From assembly GCA_035325705.1 (NCBI GenBank), contig DAOKZI010000020.1, positions 1 through 64,000 on the forward strand: a DNA stretch of 64,000 bases, written 5' to 3'. A model generated the notes under the pieces. It was not told the origin of the DNA, ran no database searches, and was given only the letters and a program-made list of their open reading frames with translations. Source of the DNA: Ga0077536 sp035325705 (lineage in GTDB: Bacteria; Pseudomonadota; Gammaproteobacteria; Ga0077536). This document shows, piece by piece, positions 1 through 9,145 of the stretch. The translations under genes and the position numbers were made by a program. Numbering within the stretch: the stretch's first letter is position 1; every line of letters starts with the position of its first letter.

Positions 1-2
1 TC

Positions 3-1046
3 GCCTGCTCGATCGGCGGCAACGTCGCCGAGAACTCGGGCGGCGTGCACTGCCTCAAGTACGGCCTGACCGTGCACAACGTGCTCGGCCTCAAGCTGCT
101 GCTCGCCAGCGGCGAGGAGCTCGAGATCGGCGGCGCCGCGCTCGATGCGCCGGGCTACGATCTGCTCGCGATACTCCACGGCTCCGAAGGCCTGCTCGGC
201 CTCGTCACCGAGGTGACGGTGAAGCTCTTGCCCAGGCCGCCCGTCGCCCAGGTGCTGCTCGCGGCCTTCCGCGCCGTCGAGGACGCGGCAGCGGCCGTCG
301 CCGGCATCATCGAGGCGGGCATCATTCCGGCCGGTCTGGAGATGATGGACAGGCTCGCGACGCGCTGCGCCGAGGACTATGCGCGCTGCGGCTACCCGTC
401 CGACGCCGCCGCCATCCTGCTCTGCGAGCTCGACGGCACCGCGGGCGAGGTCGCCGCGCAGCGCGAGCGCGTCGCCGCCCTGTTGGGTGAGCTCGGCGCG
501 AGCGAAGTGCGCGTGTCGCGCGACGAGGCCGAGCGTCTCGGCTTCTGGAAGGGCCGCAAGTGCGCCTTTCCGGCCATCGGCCGCATCGCGCCCGACTACT
601 ACTGCATGGACGGCACGATCCCGCGCCGCGAGCTGTCACGCGTGCTGACGCGCATCGCCGCGCTCTCGCGCGAGTTCGGCCTGCCGGTCGCCAACGTCTT
701 TCACGCCGGCGACGGCAATCTGCATCCGCTGATCGCCTACGACGCCAACGACGACGAGCAACTGCAGCGCGCGGAGACGCTGGGCGCGCACATTCTCGAG
801 CTGTGCATAGAGGTCGGCGGCACCATCACCGGCGAGCACGGCGTCGGCGTCGAAAAGCTCGACGGCATGTGCCTCCAGTTCGCGACTCCCGAGCTCGAGG
901 CCTTCCATCGCCTGAAGGTCGCTTTCGATCCCGATCGTCTCCTGAACCCCGGCCGCGCCGTGCCGACGCTGCACCGCTGCGCCGAGTTCGGCGCGATGCA
1001 CGTCCACGCCAACCGCCTCCCGCATCCCGAGCTCGAGCGTTTCTGA
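3..1046 (+). CDS. glcD: Glycolate oxidase subunit GlcD-type FAD-linked oxidase (5' end outside window)
   Basis: C-terminal part of an FAD-binding (PCMH-type) 2-hydroxyacid oxidoreductase. The open frame runs in from the left edge, and the GTG at 45 is not the true start: the upstream in-frame codons encode the conserved GGNVAENSGGVHCLKYG stretch of the FAD domain. Towards the C-terminus the GTITGEHGVG motif typical of GlcD and D-lactate dehydrogenase is present, followed by a short tail ending at TGA 1044-1046. Known GlcD acts with GlcE and GlcF to oxidise glycolate to glyoxylate at the membrane. glcE and glcF do not follow here, so a stand-alone D-lactate/2-hydroxyglutarate dehydrogenase of the same family is possible. 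Confidence 0.85.
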   Translation, partial: ACSIGGNVAENSGGVHCLKYGLTVHNVLGLKLLLASGEELEIGGAALDAPGYDLLAILHGSEGLLGLVTEVTVKLLPRPPVAQVLLAAFRAVEDAAAAVAGIIEAGIIPAGLEMMDRLATRCAEDYARCGYPSDAAAILLCELDGTAGEVAAQRERVAALLGELGASEVRVSRDEAERLGFWKGRKCAFPAIGRIAPDYYCMDGTIPRRELSRVLTRIAALSREFGLPVANVFHAGDGNLHPLIAYDANDDEQLQRAETLGAHILELCIEVGGTITGEHGVGVEKLDGMCLQFATPELEAFHRLKVAFDPDRLLNPGRAVPTLHRCAEFGAMHVHANRLPHPELERF

Positions 1047-1359
1047 GCCTGGGGTGGGGGCCTGCGCTAGCTGAAACGCACTGAATCTAGCCACGGAGGA
1101 CACGGAGGGCACGGAGAAAAGAAATGGATTGTTCGGCGCCTCCGCAGCGTCGGCGCCAATAGTCGTGATCGAGTCGCGGAGGCGCAGACCCATTAATCTC
1201 TTTTCTCCGTCTCCTCCGTGGCTAGATTAATCGGCGTTCCGGATGGCACGCGGGCTACGCGAACCCTGGCGGATTCCGCGGCTTTGATCGCTGTCAAGAC
1301 GCGGCGATGCGGCGCGCGGAACATGAAGTTCTGGTGGCAATACGGAATGGAAGACCGTC
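1047..1359. repeat. Intergenic region with an inverted family A repeat pair
   Basis: This 313-bp gap contains no supported gene. A family A unit (AATCTAGCCACGGAGGACAC, then GGAGGGCACGGAG) runs forward at 1084-1121, and its reverse complement lies at 1198-1230. An inner inverted repeat (GGCGCCTCCG against CGGAGGCGC) lies between them, so the whole 1084-1230 block can fold into a long hairpin. The repeat is built from near-identical 9-base steps (ACGGAGGRC). The last ~30 bases hold the probable ribosome-binding region of the PPK2 gene. Confidence 0.8.
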
Positions 1360-2514
1360 ATGGCGAACGAGAACGACAGCGCCGCCGCGCCGCAGGCGCA
1401 AGCGAGCCGCACGGCGCCGCGCCCCGTCAGCGCGGGCGATACGCTCGAGCACGTCGGACCGAAGGCAGTCGAGGCCGATCGCGTCGCGCGCCGCACCAGC
1501 ACGACGCAGACGGTGCACTCGATGGTGATCGGCGAGCTGCTGGGCCGCGGCGGCGACGCGGCGTCGCGCGAGGAAACGCTCGCGCAATTGAAGGCGCTGC
1601 TCGACGGCGCCTCGGCGGACGAAGTGAAAGCGCTCAAGCGCACGCTGTTCAAGCGACCGGCCGCCGCCGACGGTGTCGATCCCGACACCGAGCTCGCACC
1701 GGGCTGGCGCGAGGGCAGCTATCCCTATCGCAACCTGATGTCGCGCAAGAGCTACGAGAAGCAGAAGTACCGCCTGCAGGTGGAGCTGCTGAAGCTCCAG
1801 GCGTGGGTCAAGGACACCGGTGCGCGCGTCGTGATCCTGTTCGAAGGCCGCGACGCGGCGGGCAAGGGCGGCACGATCAAGCGCTTCATGGAGCACCTCA
1901 ATCCGCGCGGCGCGCGCGTCGTCGCGCTCGAGAAGCCGAGCGAGATCGAACGCGGGCAGTGGTATTTCCAGCGCTACATCTCGCATCTGCCGACGCGCGG
2001 CGAAATCGTGCTGTTCGATCGGAGCTGGTACAACCGCGCCGGCGTCGAGCGCGTGATGGGCTTCTGCAGCGACTACGAATACGAGGAGTTCCTGCGCCAG
2101 GCGCCGGAGTTCGAGCGCCAGCTCGTGCGCTCGGGCGTGCACCTGTTCAAGTTCTGGTTCTCGGTCAGCCGCGCCGAACAGCGCCGCCGCTTCAAGGAAC
2201 GCCAGGCGCATCCGCTGAAGCAGTGGAAGCTCTCACCGATCGACATGGCCTCGCTCGATAAATGGGACGACTACACGCGAGCGAAGGAGGCGATGTTCCT
2301 CCACTGCGACACCTCGGACGCGCCGTGGACGGTGATCAAATCCGACTGCAAGAAGCGCGCGCGCCTCAACGCGATGCGCTATCTGCTGCACCGCCTGTCC
2401 TATGCCAAGCGCGACCTCGCGGCCATCGGCGCCGTCGACCCCCTGATCGTCGGCCGCCCCTCGCTGGTGCCGAGCGTGCTGGACGATCAGCTCGCGTCGT
2501 CTGGAGCGGGGTGA
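1360..2514 (+). CDS. ppk2: Polyphosphate kinase 2 (class I PPK2)
   Basis: 384 residues. The PPK2 core carries the Walker A motif GRDAAGKGG (about 163-171), the lid-region arginines, and the Walker B-like LFDRSWYNRAGVERVMGFC (about 218-236). Together these are characteristic of polyphosphate:ADP/GDP phosphotransferases of class I. About 110 N-terminal residues, low-complexity and Ala/Arg-rich, precede the core and are longer than in minimal class I enzymes. The start is ATG 1360, with a purine-rich GGAAGA 5 bases upstream. The enzyme would interconvert polyphosphate and nucleoside diphosphates in the cytoplasm. It is flanked by repeats on both sides, so it is probably a single-gene transcript. 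Confidence 0.93.
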   Translation: MANENDSAAAPQAQASRTAPRPVSAGDTLEHVGPKAVEADRVARRTSTTQTVHSMVIGELLGRGGDAASREETLAQLKALLDGASADEVKALKRTLFKRPAAADGVDPDTELAPGWREGSYPYRNLMSRKSYEKQKYRLQVELLKLQAWVKDTGARVVILFEGRDAAGKGGTIKRFMEHLNPRGARVVALEKPSEIERGQWYFQRYISHLPTRGEIVLFDRSWYNRAGVERVMGFCSDYEYEEFLRQAPEFERQLVRSGVHLFKFWFSVSRAEQRRRFKERQAHPLKQWKLSPIDMASLDKWDDYTRAKEAMFLHCDTSDAPWTVIKSDCKKRARLNAMRYLLHRLSYAKRDLAAIGAVDPLIVGRPSLVPSVLDDQLASSGAG

Positions 2515-2920
2515 GGAATCTAGCGGATGGCAGTAGGCCGTAGGTTGGGCTGACGAAGGAAGCCCAACAGGATGGGCGCGGCCTCCTGCCATTCGTTCTC
2601 GCGCGAGAACCGCTCAGCCGCGACACGTCGTTTCCTGCGCTGAGCTCCCGCGCTGGGCTTCCTTCGTCAGCCCAAGCTACGAGCTGCGCGATTTCCCGTA
2701 ACCCGGGATCGGCGCCCGCCGTCATGCATTCGGGAAGATATCGTGCGGCGCGCGCCGAGCATCGCCGACAGCCCTTGTGTATCGGGCATGCGGGATCCCG
2801 GGTTCCGCTCCGCTGCACCCGGGCTACGAGAACTGATCGATATTTGCACTCCGTCGAGGATGCGTCACACCGATTCCCCATTCCTCCGTGTTCTCGGTGT
2901 TCTCTGTGGCATAGCGGACC
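2515..2920. repeat. Intergenic cluster of family C, D/B and A repeats
   Basis: This 406-bp gap contains no gene. Family C (GTAGGTTGGGCTGACGAAGG, then AAGCCCAAC) is at 2540-2569 and its reverse complement at 2652-2680. A composite D/B element follows at about 2683-2828: a TCATGCATTCGGGAAG arm, the TATCGGGCATGC box, then GGATCCCGGGTTCCGCTCC with GCACCCGGGCTACG. A degenerate family A copy on the reverse strand (CCTCCGTGTTCTCGGTG) is at 2883-2910. These palindromes may act as bidirectional terminators between the converging ppk2 and tldD genes. Confidence 0.8.
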
Positions 2921-4399
2921 TCAAGTGGCAGTGCCTCCCACCGTGAGCCCGTCGATGCGCAAGGTCGGTTGGCCGACGCCGACCGGGACGGACTGGCCCT
3001 GCTTGCCGCAGGTGCCGATGCCGTTGTCGAGCGCGAGATCGTTGCCGATCATCGTCACGCGCGTCAGCACGTCCGGGCCGTTGCCGACCAGGGTCGCGCC
3101 CTTGACCGGCGCGCCGAGGCGGCCGTTCTCGATCAGATAGGCCTCACTCGCGCTGAACACGAACTTGCCGTTCGTGATGTCGACCTGGCCGCCGCCGAAG
3201 CTGACGGCATACAGCCCGCGCGCGACGGAGGCGAGGATTTCCTTCGGGTCGCGATCGCCGGCGCGCATGTAGGTGTTCGTCATCCGCGGCATCGGGCGAT
3301 GCGCATAGGACTGCCGGCGCCCGTTGCCGGTCGGGGACACGCCCATCAGTCGCGCGTTCTGCTTGTCCTGCAGGTAGCCGCGCAGGATGCCGTCCTCGAT
3401 CAGCACGGTGCAGCCGCCCGGCGTGCCCTCGTCGTCGATCGCGAGCGAGCCGCGGCGCTCGGGCGGCGTCGCGTCGTCGACGACCGTGCAGCCCGGCGCC
3501 GCGACGCGCTCGCCGATGCGGCCGGCAAAGGCCGAGGTGCCCTTGCGGTTGAAATCGCCTTCGAGGCCGTGGCCGATCGCCTCGTGCAGCAGGATGCCGG
3601 GCCAGCCGGGGCCGAGCACCACCACCATTTCACCGGCCGGCGCCGGCCGCGCCTCCAGGCTCACGAGTGCCTGGCGCAGGGCCTCGTCGGCGATGGCCTC
3701 GGCGCGGCCGTCGACGAGGAAGCGGTCGTAGCCGTGGCGGCCGCCGCCGCCGTAGGACGCGGTTTCGCGCCGGCCCTGCTGTTCGACGATGACCGTCACG
3801 TTGAGCCGTACCAGCGGCCGCACGTCGCTCGCCAGGGTGCCGTCGCTCGCGGCGACCAGGATCTGGGTATAGCGGCCGACGAGGCTCACCATCACCTGCT
3901 TTACGCGCGGATCGGCGCAGCGCACCCGCGCGTCCAGGCTCTTCAGCAGCTCGAGCTTGCGACCGGGCGCCATCGCGGCCAGCGGATCGATCGCGGCGTA
4001 GCGCGCCGGCAGGCCGGCGGCCGCGGCGAGACGCACCTCGCGCGACTGCCCCTGGCGCGCGATCGCGCGCGCGGCGGCGGCCGCCTGTTCGAGCGCGCGC
4101 GGCGAGAAATCGTCGGAGTAGGCGAAACCCGTCTTCTCGCCGGCGACGGCGCGCACGCCGACGCCCTGATCGATGCCGTGCGAGCCTTCCTTGACGATGC
4201 CGTCCTCCAGGCTCCAGGACTCGCCGCGCGAGCGCTCGAAGTAGAGGTCGGCGTAGTCGACCTTCGGCCCGCTCAGATCGTGCAGCACGCGCTCGAGCGC
4301 CGGCAGATCCAGGCCGGCGGGCGCGAGGAGCTGTTCGCGGGTCGCGGCGAGGCTGGCGGCGGGCGCGAGGGACGCAGTGTCGGGGGCGCTGTCGTGCAT
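2921..4399 (-). CDS. tldD: Metalloprotease TldD
   Basis: 492 residues from ATG 4399, close to the ~480 of E. coli TldD. An upstream in-frame extension to 4537 overlaps the divergent promoter region and is not expected to be coding. The HExxxH zinc motif (HEAIGH, about residues 272-277) sits in the conserved LLHEAIGHGLEGDFN context, and the family's GGGQVD and DKQNARLMG segments are present. In known systems TldD pairs with TldE/PmbA to form a heterodimeric protease that processes antitoxins and modified peptides such as microcin B17. tldE is not in this window. It is transcribed divergently from the aminotransferase gene. Confidence 0.95.
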   Translation of the reverse strand: MHDSAPDTASLAPAASLAATREQLLAPAGLDLPALERVLHDLSGPKVDYADLYFERSRGESWSLEDGIVKEGSHGIDQGVGVRAVAGEKTGFAYSDDFSPRALEQAAAAARAIARQGQSREVRLAAAAGLPARYAAIDPLAAMAPGRKLELLKSLDARVRCADPRVKQVMVSLVGRYTQILVAASDGTLASDVRPLVRLNVTVIVEQQGRRETASYGGGGRHGYDRFLVDGRAEAIADEALRQALVSLEARPAPAGEMVVVLGPGWPGILLHEAIGHGLEGDFNRKGTSAFAGRIGERVAAPGCTVVDDATPPERRGSLAIDDEGTPGGCTVLIEDGILRGYLQDKQNARLMGVSPTGNGRRQSYAHRPMPRMTNTYMRAGDRDPKEILASVARGLYAVSFGGGQVDITNGKFVFSASEAYLIENGRLGAPVKGATLVGNGPDVLTRVTMIGNDLALDNGIGTCGKQGQSVPVGVGQPTLRIDGLTVGGTAT

Positions 4400-4529
4400 G
4401 GCGGACGCGGCTCGAAAACGGGGGATTTGCGGGATGCGGAGGCGGCTCCGCGGTTTGACACTGGCACGATGCCCCGGTAGCGTTCGCTCCCGCGCAACCG
4501 CGCCTTTCCACTTCAGCAGTGTAACCGCC

Positions 4530-5741
4530 TTGGCCAAAGAATTCCCGCGTATTCAGCGCCTTCCACCGTACGTCTTCAACCAGGTCGGCGAACTGAAAAT
4601 GGCCGCCCGGCGGCGCGGCGAGGACATCATCGATCTCAGCATGGGCAATCCCGATCAGCCCACGCCGCAGCACATCGTCGACAAGCTGGTCGAGGTCGCG
4701 CAGCGCGGCGACACGCATCGCTACTCGGTGTCCAAGGGCATCCCGCGGCTGCGCCGCGCGATCTGCAACTGGTATCGGACGCGCTACGGCGTCGTGCTGG
4801 ATCCGGAGTCCGAAGCGATCGTCACGATCGGCTCGAAGGAAGGGCTCGCGCACCTCGCGCTCGCGACCGTCGATCACGGCGACGTCGCGCTGGTGCCGAA
4901 CCCGTCCTATCCGATCCACCCCTACGGCTTCGTGATCGCGGGCGCCGACATCCGCCACGTGCCGATCGGGCCCGGCATCGACTTCTTCGCGGAGCTGACG
5001 AACGCGATCCGCAATACCTGGCCGAAGCCGAAGATGCTGCTGCTGAACTTCCCGAGCAATCCGACCACGCAGTGCGTCGAGCTCGACTTCTTCGCGCACA
5101 TCGTCGAGATCGCGCGCGAGCACGGCATCTACGTGATCCACGATCTCGCCTACGCCGATCTCGTGTTCGACGGCTACAAGGCGCCTTCGATCATGCAGGT
5201 GCCGGGCGCGAAGGACATTGCGGTCGAATTCTTCACGCTGTCGAAGAGCTACAACATGCCGGGCTGGCGCATCGGCTTCATGGTCGGCAATCCCGATCTC
5301 GTCTACGCGCTGGGCCGCATGAAGTCCTATCTCGACTACGGCATGTTCACGCCGGTGCAGGTCGCCGCGATCGCCGCGCTCGAAGGACCGCAGGACTGCG
5401 TCGCGCAGATCCGCGACATGTACCAGCAGCGCCGCGACGTGCTCTGCGACGGCCTCAACGCGGCCGGCTGGGAAGTGGAACGGCCGAAGGCCACGATGTT
5501 CGTGTGGGCCCGCATCCCGGAGCCGCTGCGCCAGCTCGGCTCGCTGGAATTCTCCAAGAAGATGCTGCTCGAGGCCCGGGTCGCGGTGTCGCCCGGGATC
5601 GGCTTCGGCGACTACGGCGATGAATACGTGCGCTTCGCGCTGATCGAGAACCCCCATCGCACGCGGCAGGCCGTGCGCGGCATCAAGGAGATGCTGCGCC
5701 ACGCCGATCCGCGTCCCGCGGCCGCCGGCGCGACGGGCTGA
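4530..5741 (+). CDS. alaC: Class I/II aminotransferase, AlaC-like
   Basis: 403 residues if translation begins at TTG 4530, which gives the start MAKEFPRIQRLPPYVFNQ. That matches the N-terminus length of AlaC-type alanine transaminases. Open codons extend upstream to 4377 but lie in the divergent region with tldD, and no strong Shine-Dalgarno is visible for either start, so the start is uncertain. The PLP lysine is in TLSKSYNMPGWRIGF (about K239), and the substrate-binding Asn/Asp/Tyr residues lie in NFPSNPTT and HDLAYADLVFDGYK. It probably transaminates pyruvate/glutamate or a related pair. It stands 3 bases ahead of hom, the order seen in many betaproteobacteria. Confidence 0.88.
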   Translation: MAKEFPRIQRLPPYVFNQVGELKMAARRRGEDIIDLSMGNPDQPTPQHIVDKLVEVAQRGDTHRYSVSKGIPRLRRAICNWYRTRYGVVLDPESEAIVTIGSKEGLAHLALATVDHGDVALVPNPSYPIHPYGFVIAGADIRHVPIGPGIDFFAELTNAIRNTWPKPKMLLLNFPSNPTTQCVELDFFAHIVEIAREHGIYVIHDLAYADLVFDGYKAPSIMQVPGAKDIAVEFFTLSKSYNMPGWRIGFMVGNPDLVYALGRMKSYLDYGMFTPVQVAAIAALEGPQDCVAQIRDMYQQRRDVLCDGLNAAGWEVERPKATMFVWARIPEPLRQLGSLEFSKKMLLEARVAVSPGIGFGDYGDEYVRFALIENPHRTRQAVRGIKEMLRHADPRPAAAGATG

Positions 5742-5744
5742 GCG

Positions 5745-7064
5745 ATGGCGAGCCTTCCTCCGGTCCGGATCGGGCTGCTCGGGCTCGGTACCGTCGGCGG
5801 CGGCACGGTCACCGTCCTGCGCCGCAACGCTACGCTGATCGCCGCCCGCGCCGGCCGCGCCATCGAAATCTCCTGCGCGAGCGCCCGTGCGTTAGCCAAG
5901 CCGCGCGACTTCGATCTGCGCGGCATCACGCTGCACGCCGATCCGCGGGCCGTCGTCGACGATCCGTCGGTCGACATCGTCGTCGAGCTGATCGGCGGCA
6001 TCGAGCCCGCGCGCAGCCTCGTGCTGCGCGCGCTCGAGCAGGGCAAGCACGTGGTCACCGCGAACAAGGCGCTGATCGCGCTCCACGGCAACGAGCTGTT
6101 CGAAGCGGCGCAGGCCAGGGGACTGATGATTGCCTTCGAGGCCGCCGTCGCCGGCGGCGTTCCGGTGATCAAGGTGATGCGCGAGGCCTTCGCCGGCAAC
6201 GACATCCAGTGGCTCGCCGGCATCATCAACGGCACCTGCAACTTCATTCTCTCGGCGATGAGCGACGAGGGCGGTGACTTCGACGAAGTGCTCGCCGAAG
6301 CGCAGCGGCTCGGCTACGCCGAAGCCGATCCCGGCTTCGACGTCGACGGCATCGACGCCGCGCACAAGCTGATGATCCTCGCCGCGATCGCCTTCGGCAT
6401 CCCGCTGCAGTTCGCGAAGGTGCACGTCGAGGGCATCCGCCGGGTGTCGCGCGAGGACGTGGCCTTTGCCGCGCGCCTGGGCTATCGCATCAAGCACCTC
6501 GGGATCGCGCGCCAGCGCAAGGACGGCATCGAGCTGCGCGTGCACCCGGCTTTCGTGCCCGCGCGCGCGCCGCTCGCCAACGTCAACGGCGTGATGAACG
6601 GCGTGATGGTGCGCGGCGACGCCGCGGGCCCGGTGCTGCTGTCCGGCGCCGGCGCCGGCGCCGAGCCGACGGCCTCGGCCGTCGTCGCCGATCTCGTCGA
6701 CGTCGTGCGCGCGCTGACTTCCGATCCCGGCAACCGCGTGCCGCATCTCGCCTTCCAGCCCGACACGCTGGACAACCAGCCGATTCTCGACATCGCCGAC
6801 ACCGAGACCGCCTACTACGTGCGGCTGCTCGTCGCCGACGAGCCGGGCGTGCTCGCCGACGTCACGCGCATCCTCGCCGATCTCGGGATCAGCATCGAGG
6901 CGATCATGCAGCTCGATAGCGCGGACGACGCGCCGACCGTGCCGGTCGTCATCCTCACCCACGTCGTGAAGGAGCGCGCGATGAACGCCGCGATCTCACG
7001 CATCGAGGCGCTGCCCGCCGTGCGCGCGCCCGTCAACCGCATCCGCGTGGAGCCGCTCGCATGA
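5745..7064 (+). CDS. hom: Homoserine dehydrogenase
   Basis: 439 residues, the usual length of ACT-containing bacterial enzymes. The N-terminal Rossmann motif GLLGLGTVGGGTV (about 9-21) binds NAD(P). The central catalytic domain has the conserved GGIEPARSLVLRAL, GIINGTCNFIL and EADPGFDVDGIDAAHK segments. A C-terminal ACT domain (about 355-430, starting YYVRLLVADEPGVLADV) implies feedback control by threonine. It reduces aspartate semialdehyde to homoserine. The last four bases overlap the thrC start (ATGA), so the two genes are translationally coupled. Confidence 0.97.
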   Translation: MASLPPVRIGLLGLGTVGGGTVTVLRRNATLIAARAGRAIEISCASARALAKPRDFDLRGITLHADPRAVVDDPSVDIVVELIGGIEPARSLVLRALEQGKHVVTANKALIALHGNELFEAAQARGLMIAFEAAVAGGVPVIKVMREAFAGNDIQWLAGIINGTCNFILSAMSDEGGDFDEVLAEAQRLGYAEADPGFDVDGIDAAHKLMILAAIAFGIPLQFAKVHVEGIRRVSREDVAFAARLGYRIKHLGIARQRKDGIELRVHPAFVPARAPLANVNGVMNGVMVRGDAAGPVLLSGAGAGAEPTASAVVADLVDVVRALTSDPGNRVPHLAFQPDTLDNQPILDIADTETAYYVRLLVADEPGVLADVTRILADLGISIEAIMQLDSADDAPTVPVVILTHVVKERAMNAAISRIEALPAVRAPVNRIRVEPLA

Positions 7065-8143
7065 GTCACTATCTCGGCCTGATCGAACGCTACCGCGAGC
7101 GACTGCCCGTGACGGAGGGCATGCGCATCATCTCGCTGGTCGAAGGCGACACGCCGCTGATCCCGCTCGACAACCTCGCGCGCGCGGCCGGCCGCGACGT
7201 GAAGATCTACGCCAAGTTCGAGGGCCTCAACCCGACCGGCTCGTTCAAGGATCGCGGCATGACCGTGGCCGTCACGCAGGCGGTGCACGAAGGCACGCAA
7301 GGGGTCATCTGCGCCTCGACCGGCAATACCTCGGCCTCCGCCGCGGCCTATGCCGCGCGCGCCGGCCTGCGCTGCTTCGTGCTGATCCCGGACGGCAAGA
7401 TCGCGCTCGGCAAGCTCGCGCAGGCGATGATCCAGGGCGCCGTCGTGATCCAGATCCAGGGCAACTTCGACGACGGCATGCGCATCGTCAAGGAGCTGGC
7501 GGACGCCGCGCCGATCGCGATCGTCAATTCGATCAACCCGTATCGCCTGCAGGGCCAGAAGACCGCGGCCTTCGAGATCGTCGATGCGCTGGGCCGCGCG
7601 CCGGACTACCACTGCATCCCCGTCGGCAACGCCGGCAACATCAGCGCGTACTGGATGGGCTACTGCGAGTACGCCGGCGTGCAGACCACCAAGCCCGCGG
7701 TCTGCGGCAGCCGACCCGTGATGCTCGGCTATCAGGCCGCCGGCGCGGCGCCGTTCCTGCGCGGCGCGCCGGTCGCCGATCCGGAGACGGTCGCGACCGC
7801 GATCCGCATCGGCAATCCGCAGTCCTGGGATCTCGCCTGGGCCGCGGTGCGCGAGTCCGGCGGCTGCTTCGCCGAGCTGACGGACGAAGAGATTCTCGCC
7901 GCGCAGAAACTTCTCGCCGAGCGCGAGGGCGTGTTCTGCGAACCGGCTTCGGCGATTGCGGTCGGCGGCCTGCTGCGCGACATCGAAGCCGGGAAGATCG
8001 CGCCGGGCAGCGTCGTCACCTGCACGCTGACGGGCCACGGGCTCAAGGATCCGGACACCGCGATCAAGCAGAGCCAGGGTCAGGTGCTGCAGATTCGCGC
8101 CGAGACCGAGCTCGTCAAGCGCGCGATCCTCGATCGTCTCTGA
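7061..8143 (+). CDS. thrC: Threonine synthase
   Basis: 360 residues, the short monomeric (Bacillus/beta-proteobacterial) type rather than the ~430-residue E. coli type. The PLP lysine is in the TGSFKDRGM motif (K63). The phosphate-binding SGNxxAS-like segment is STGNTSASAAAY, and glycine-rich PVGNAGNIS and LTGHGLKDP follow. It converts O-phosphohomoserine to threonine. It starts within hom by a 4-base overlap and is followed after 3 bases by the RpfE-like gene. Confidence 0.97.
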   Translation: MSHYLGLIERYRERLPVTEGMRIISLVEGDTPLIPLDNLARAAGRDVKIYAKFEGLNPTGSFKDRGMTVAVTQAVHEGTQGVICASTGNTSASAAAYAARAGLRCFVLIPDGKIALGKLAQAMIQGAVVIQIQGNFDDGMRIVKELADAAPIAIVNSINPYRLQGQKTAAFEIVDALGRAPDYHCIPVGNAGNISAYWMGYCEYAGVQTTKPAVCGSRPVMLGYQAAGAAPFLRGAPVADPETVATAIRIGNPQSWDLAWAAVRESGGCFAELTDEEILAAQKLLAEREGVFCEPASAIAVGGLLRDIEAGKIAPGSVVTCTLTGHGLKDPDTAIKQSQGQVLQIRAETELVKRAILDRL

Positions 8144-8146
8144 GCC

Positions 8147-9145
8147 GTGCCGGCGGCGCGCGGCCGTCTGAGGCTGATCCTGCCGGGCTATGCGCGCGGC
8201 GTCGCGGCGGACACCGCGCGCGTGCCGGCGCCGGCGCTGCGCCGCCTGCTGGCCCGCGCCGAATGGACCGAGGATCCCCGTTCGACGACGCAGGCGCTGC
8301 TCGCAGCCTTCGGTCTGGCGCCGGACAGCGCGCTCGCCGCACTGCTCGCGCGCGCCGAGCTCGGCGTCGAGACGCCCGGCTGGCTGCGCGCCGATCCCGT
8401 GCATTTCCGCGCCGATCCCGCGCTCGTGATTCTGATCGCCCCCGCCGCGGACGAGCTGACGGCCGCGGAAGCCGACGCGCTGCTCGGCGAGCTCGAGTCG
8501 CGGCTGCCGGAATTCACCTGGCGCCGCGGCGCCGATGTCCGGCACTGGTATGTCCGCATGCCGCTCGTCGATGCGACGCCGAGCCTGGGACCCGCGTGGC
8601 TGCACGGCCGCTCGCTGACGCCGTTCTTTCCGCAGGACCCCGCACACCGCCGCTGGCGCCAGGCGATGACCGAGGCGCAGATGGTGATGCACGGCGCTGC
8701 GCTCAATGTCGCACGCGAGGCGCGCGGCGCACTGCCCGTGAACGCACTGTGGATCTGGGGAGGCGGCCGTCCGCCGGCGGCGACGAGCACCGATCTCGTG
8801 CTCGCCGTCGGCCGCGATCCTCTGCTCGCGGGCGCGGCCGCGATCGCGGGCGTCGCGCATGCGCCGGCCTGCGACGCCGAGCGACTCGCCGCCGCGCTCG
8901 GGCGAGGATCCGTGCTGATACAAGCGGGTGCTCCTTTCGCTGTAGAAGGCGAGTCCGGCGTCGTCGACGATGCGAACGCCGGCGCTGAACTCGCGTGGTC
9001 GGCGCTGCTGCGCGGGCAGGCCGCGGCGGTCGAGCTCGTCGGCGAAGGCCTGCGCGGCCTCGTCACGCGCGCCGCGCGCTGGCGCGTCTGGCAGCGGCGC
9101 ATGCCGGGCGCTTTCGGTGACTGCCACGCGGTGCCGAATCCATGA
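8147..9145 (+). CDS. RpfE-like conserved protein of the recJ neighbourhood
   Basis: 332 residues from GTG 8147, three bases after the thrC stop. No catalytic motif is evident. The sequence has the features of the poorly characterised 'RpfE-type' family (sometimes labelled phosphoglycerate mutase-like): LRLILPG at the start, LRADPVHFRAD, DVRHWYVRMP and LWIWGGGRPP. The last ~130 residues are rich in Ala and Leu. In Xanthomonas the namesake lies beside recJ, prfB and lysS in the rpf locus. Here it overlaps recJ by four bases (ATGA). The family call is from memory of conserved blocks and gene context; the molecular function is unknown. Confidence 0.65.
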   Translation: MPAARGRLRLILPGYARGVAADTARVPAPALRRLLARAEWTEDPRSTTQALLAAFGLAPDSALAALLARAELGVETPGWLRADPVHFRADPALVILIAPAADELTAAEADALLGELESRLPEFTWRRGADVRHWYVRMPLVDATPSLGPAWLHGRSLTPFFPQDPAHRRWRQAMTEAQMVMHGAALNVAREARGALPVNALWIWGGGRPPAATSTDLVLAVGRDPLLAGAAAIAGVAHAPACDAERLAAALGRGSVLIQAGAPFAVEGESGVVDDANAGAELAWSALLRGQAAAVELVGEGLRGLVTRAARWRVWQRRMPGAFGDCHAVPNP

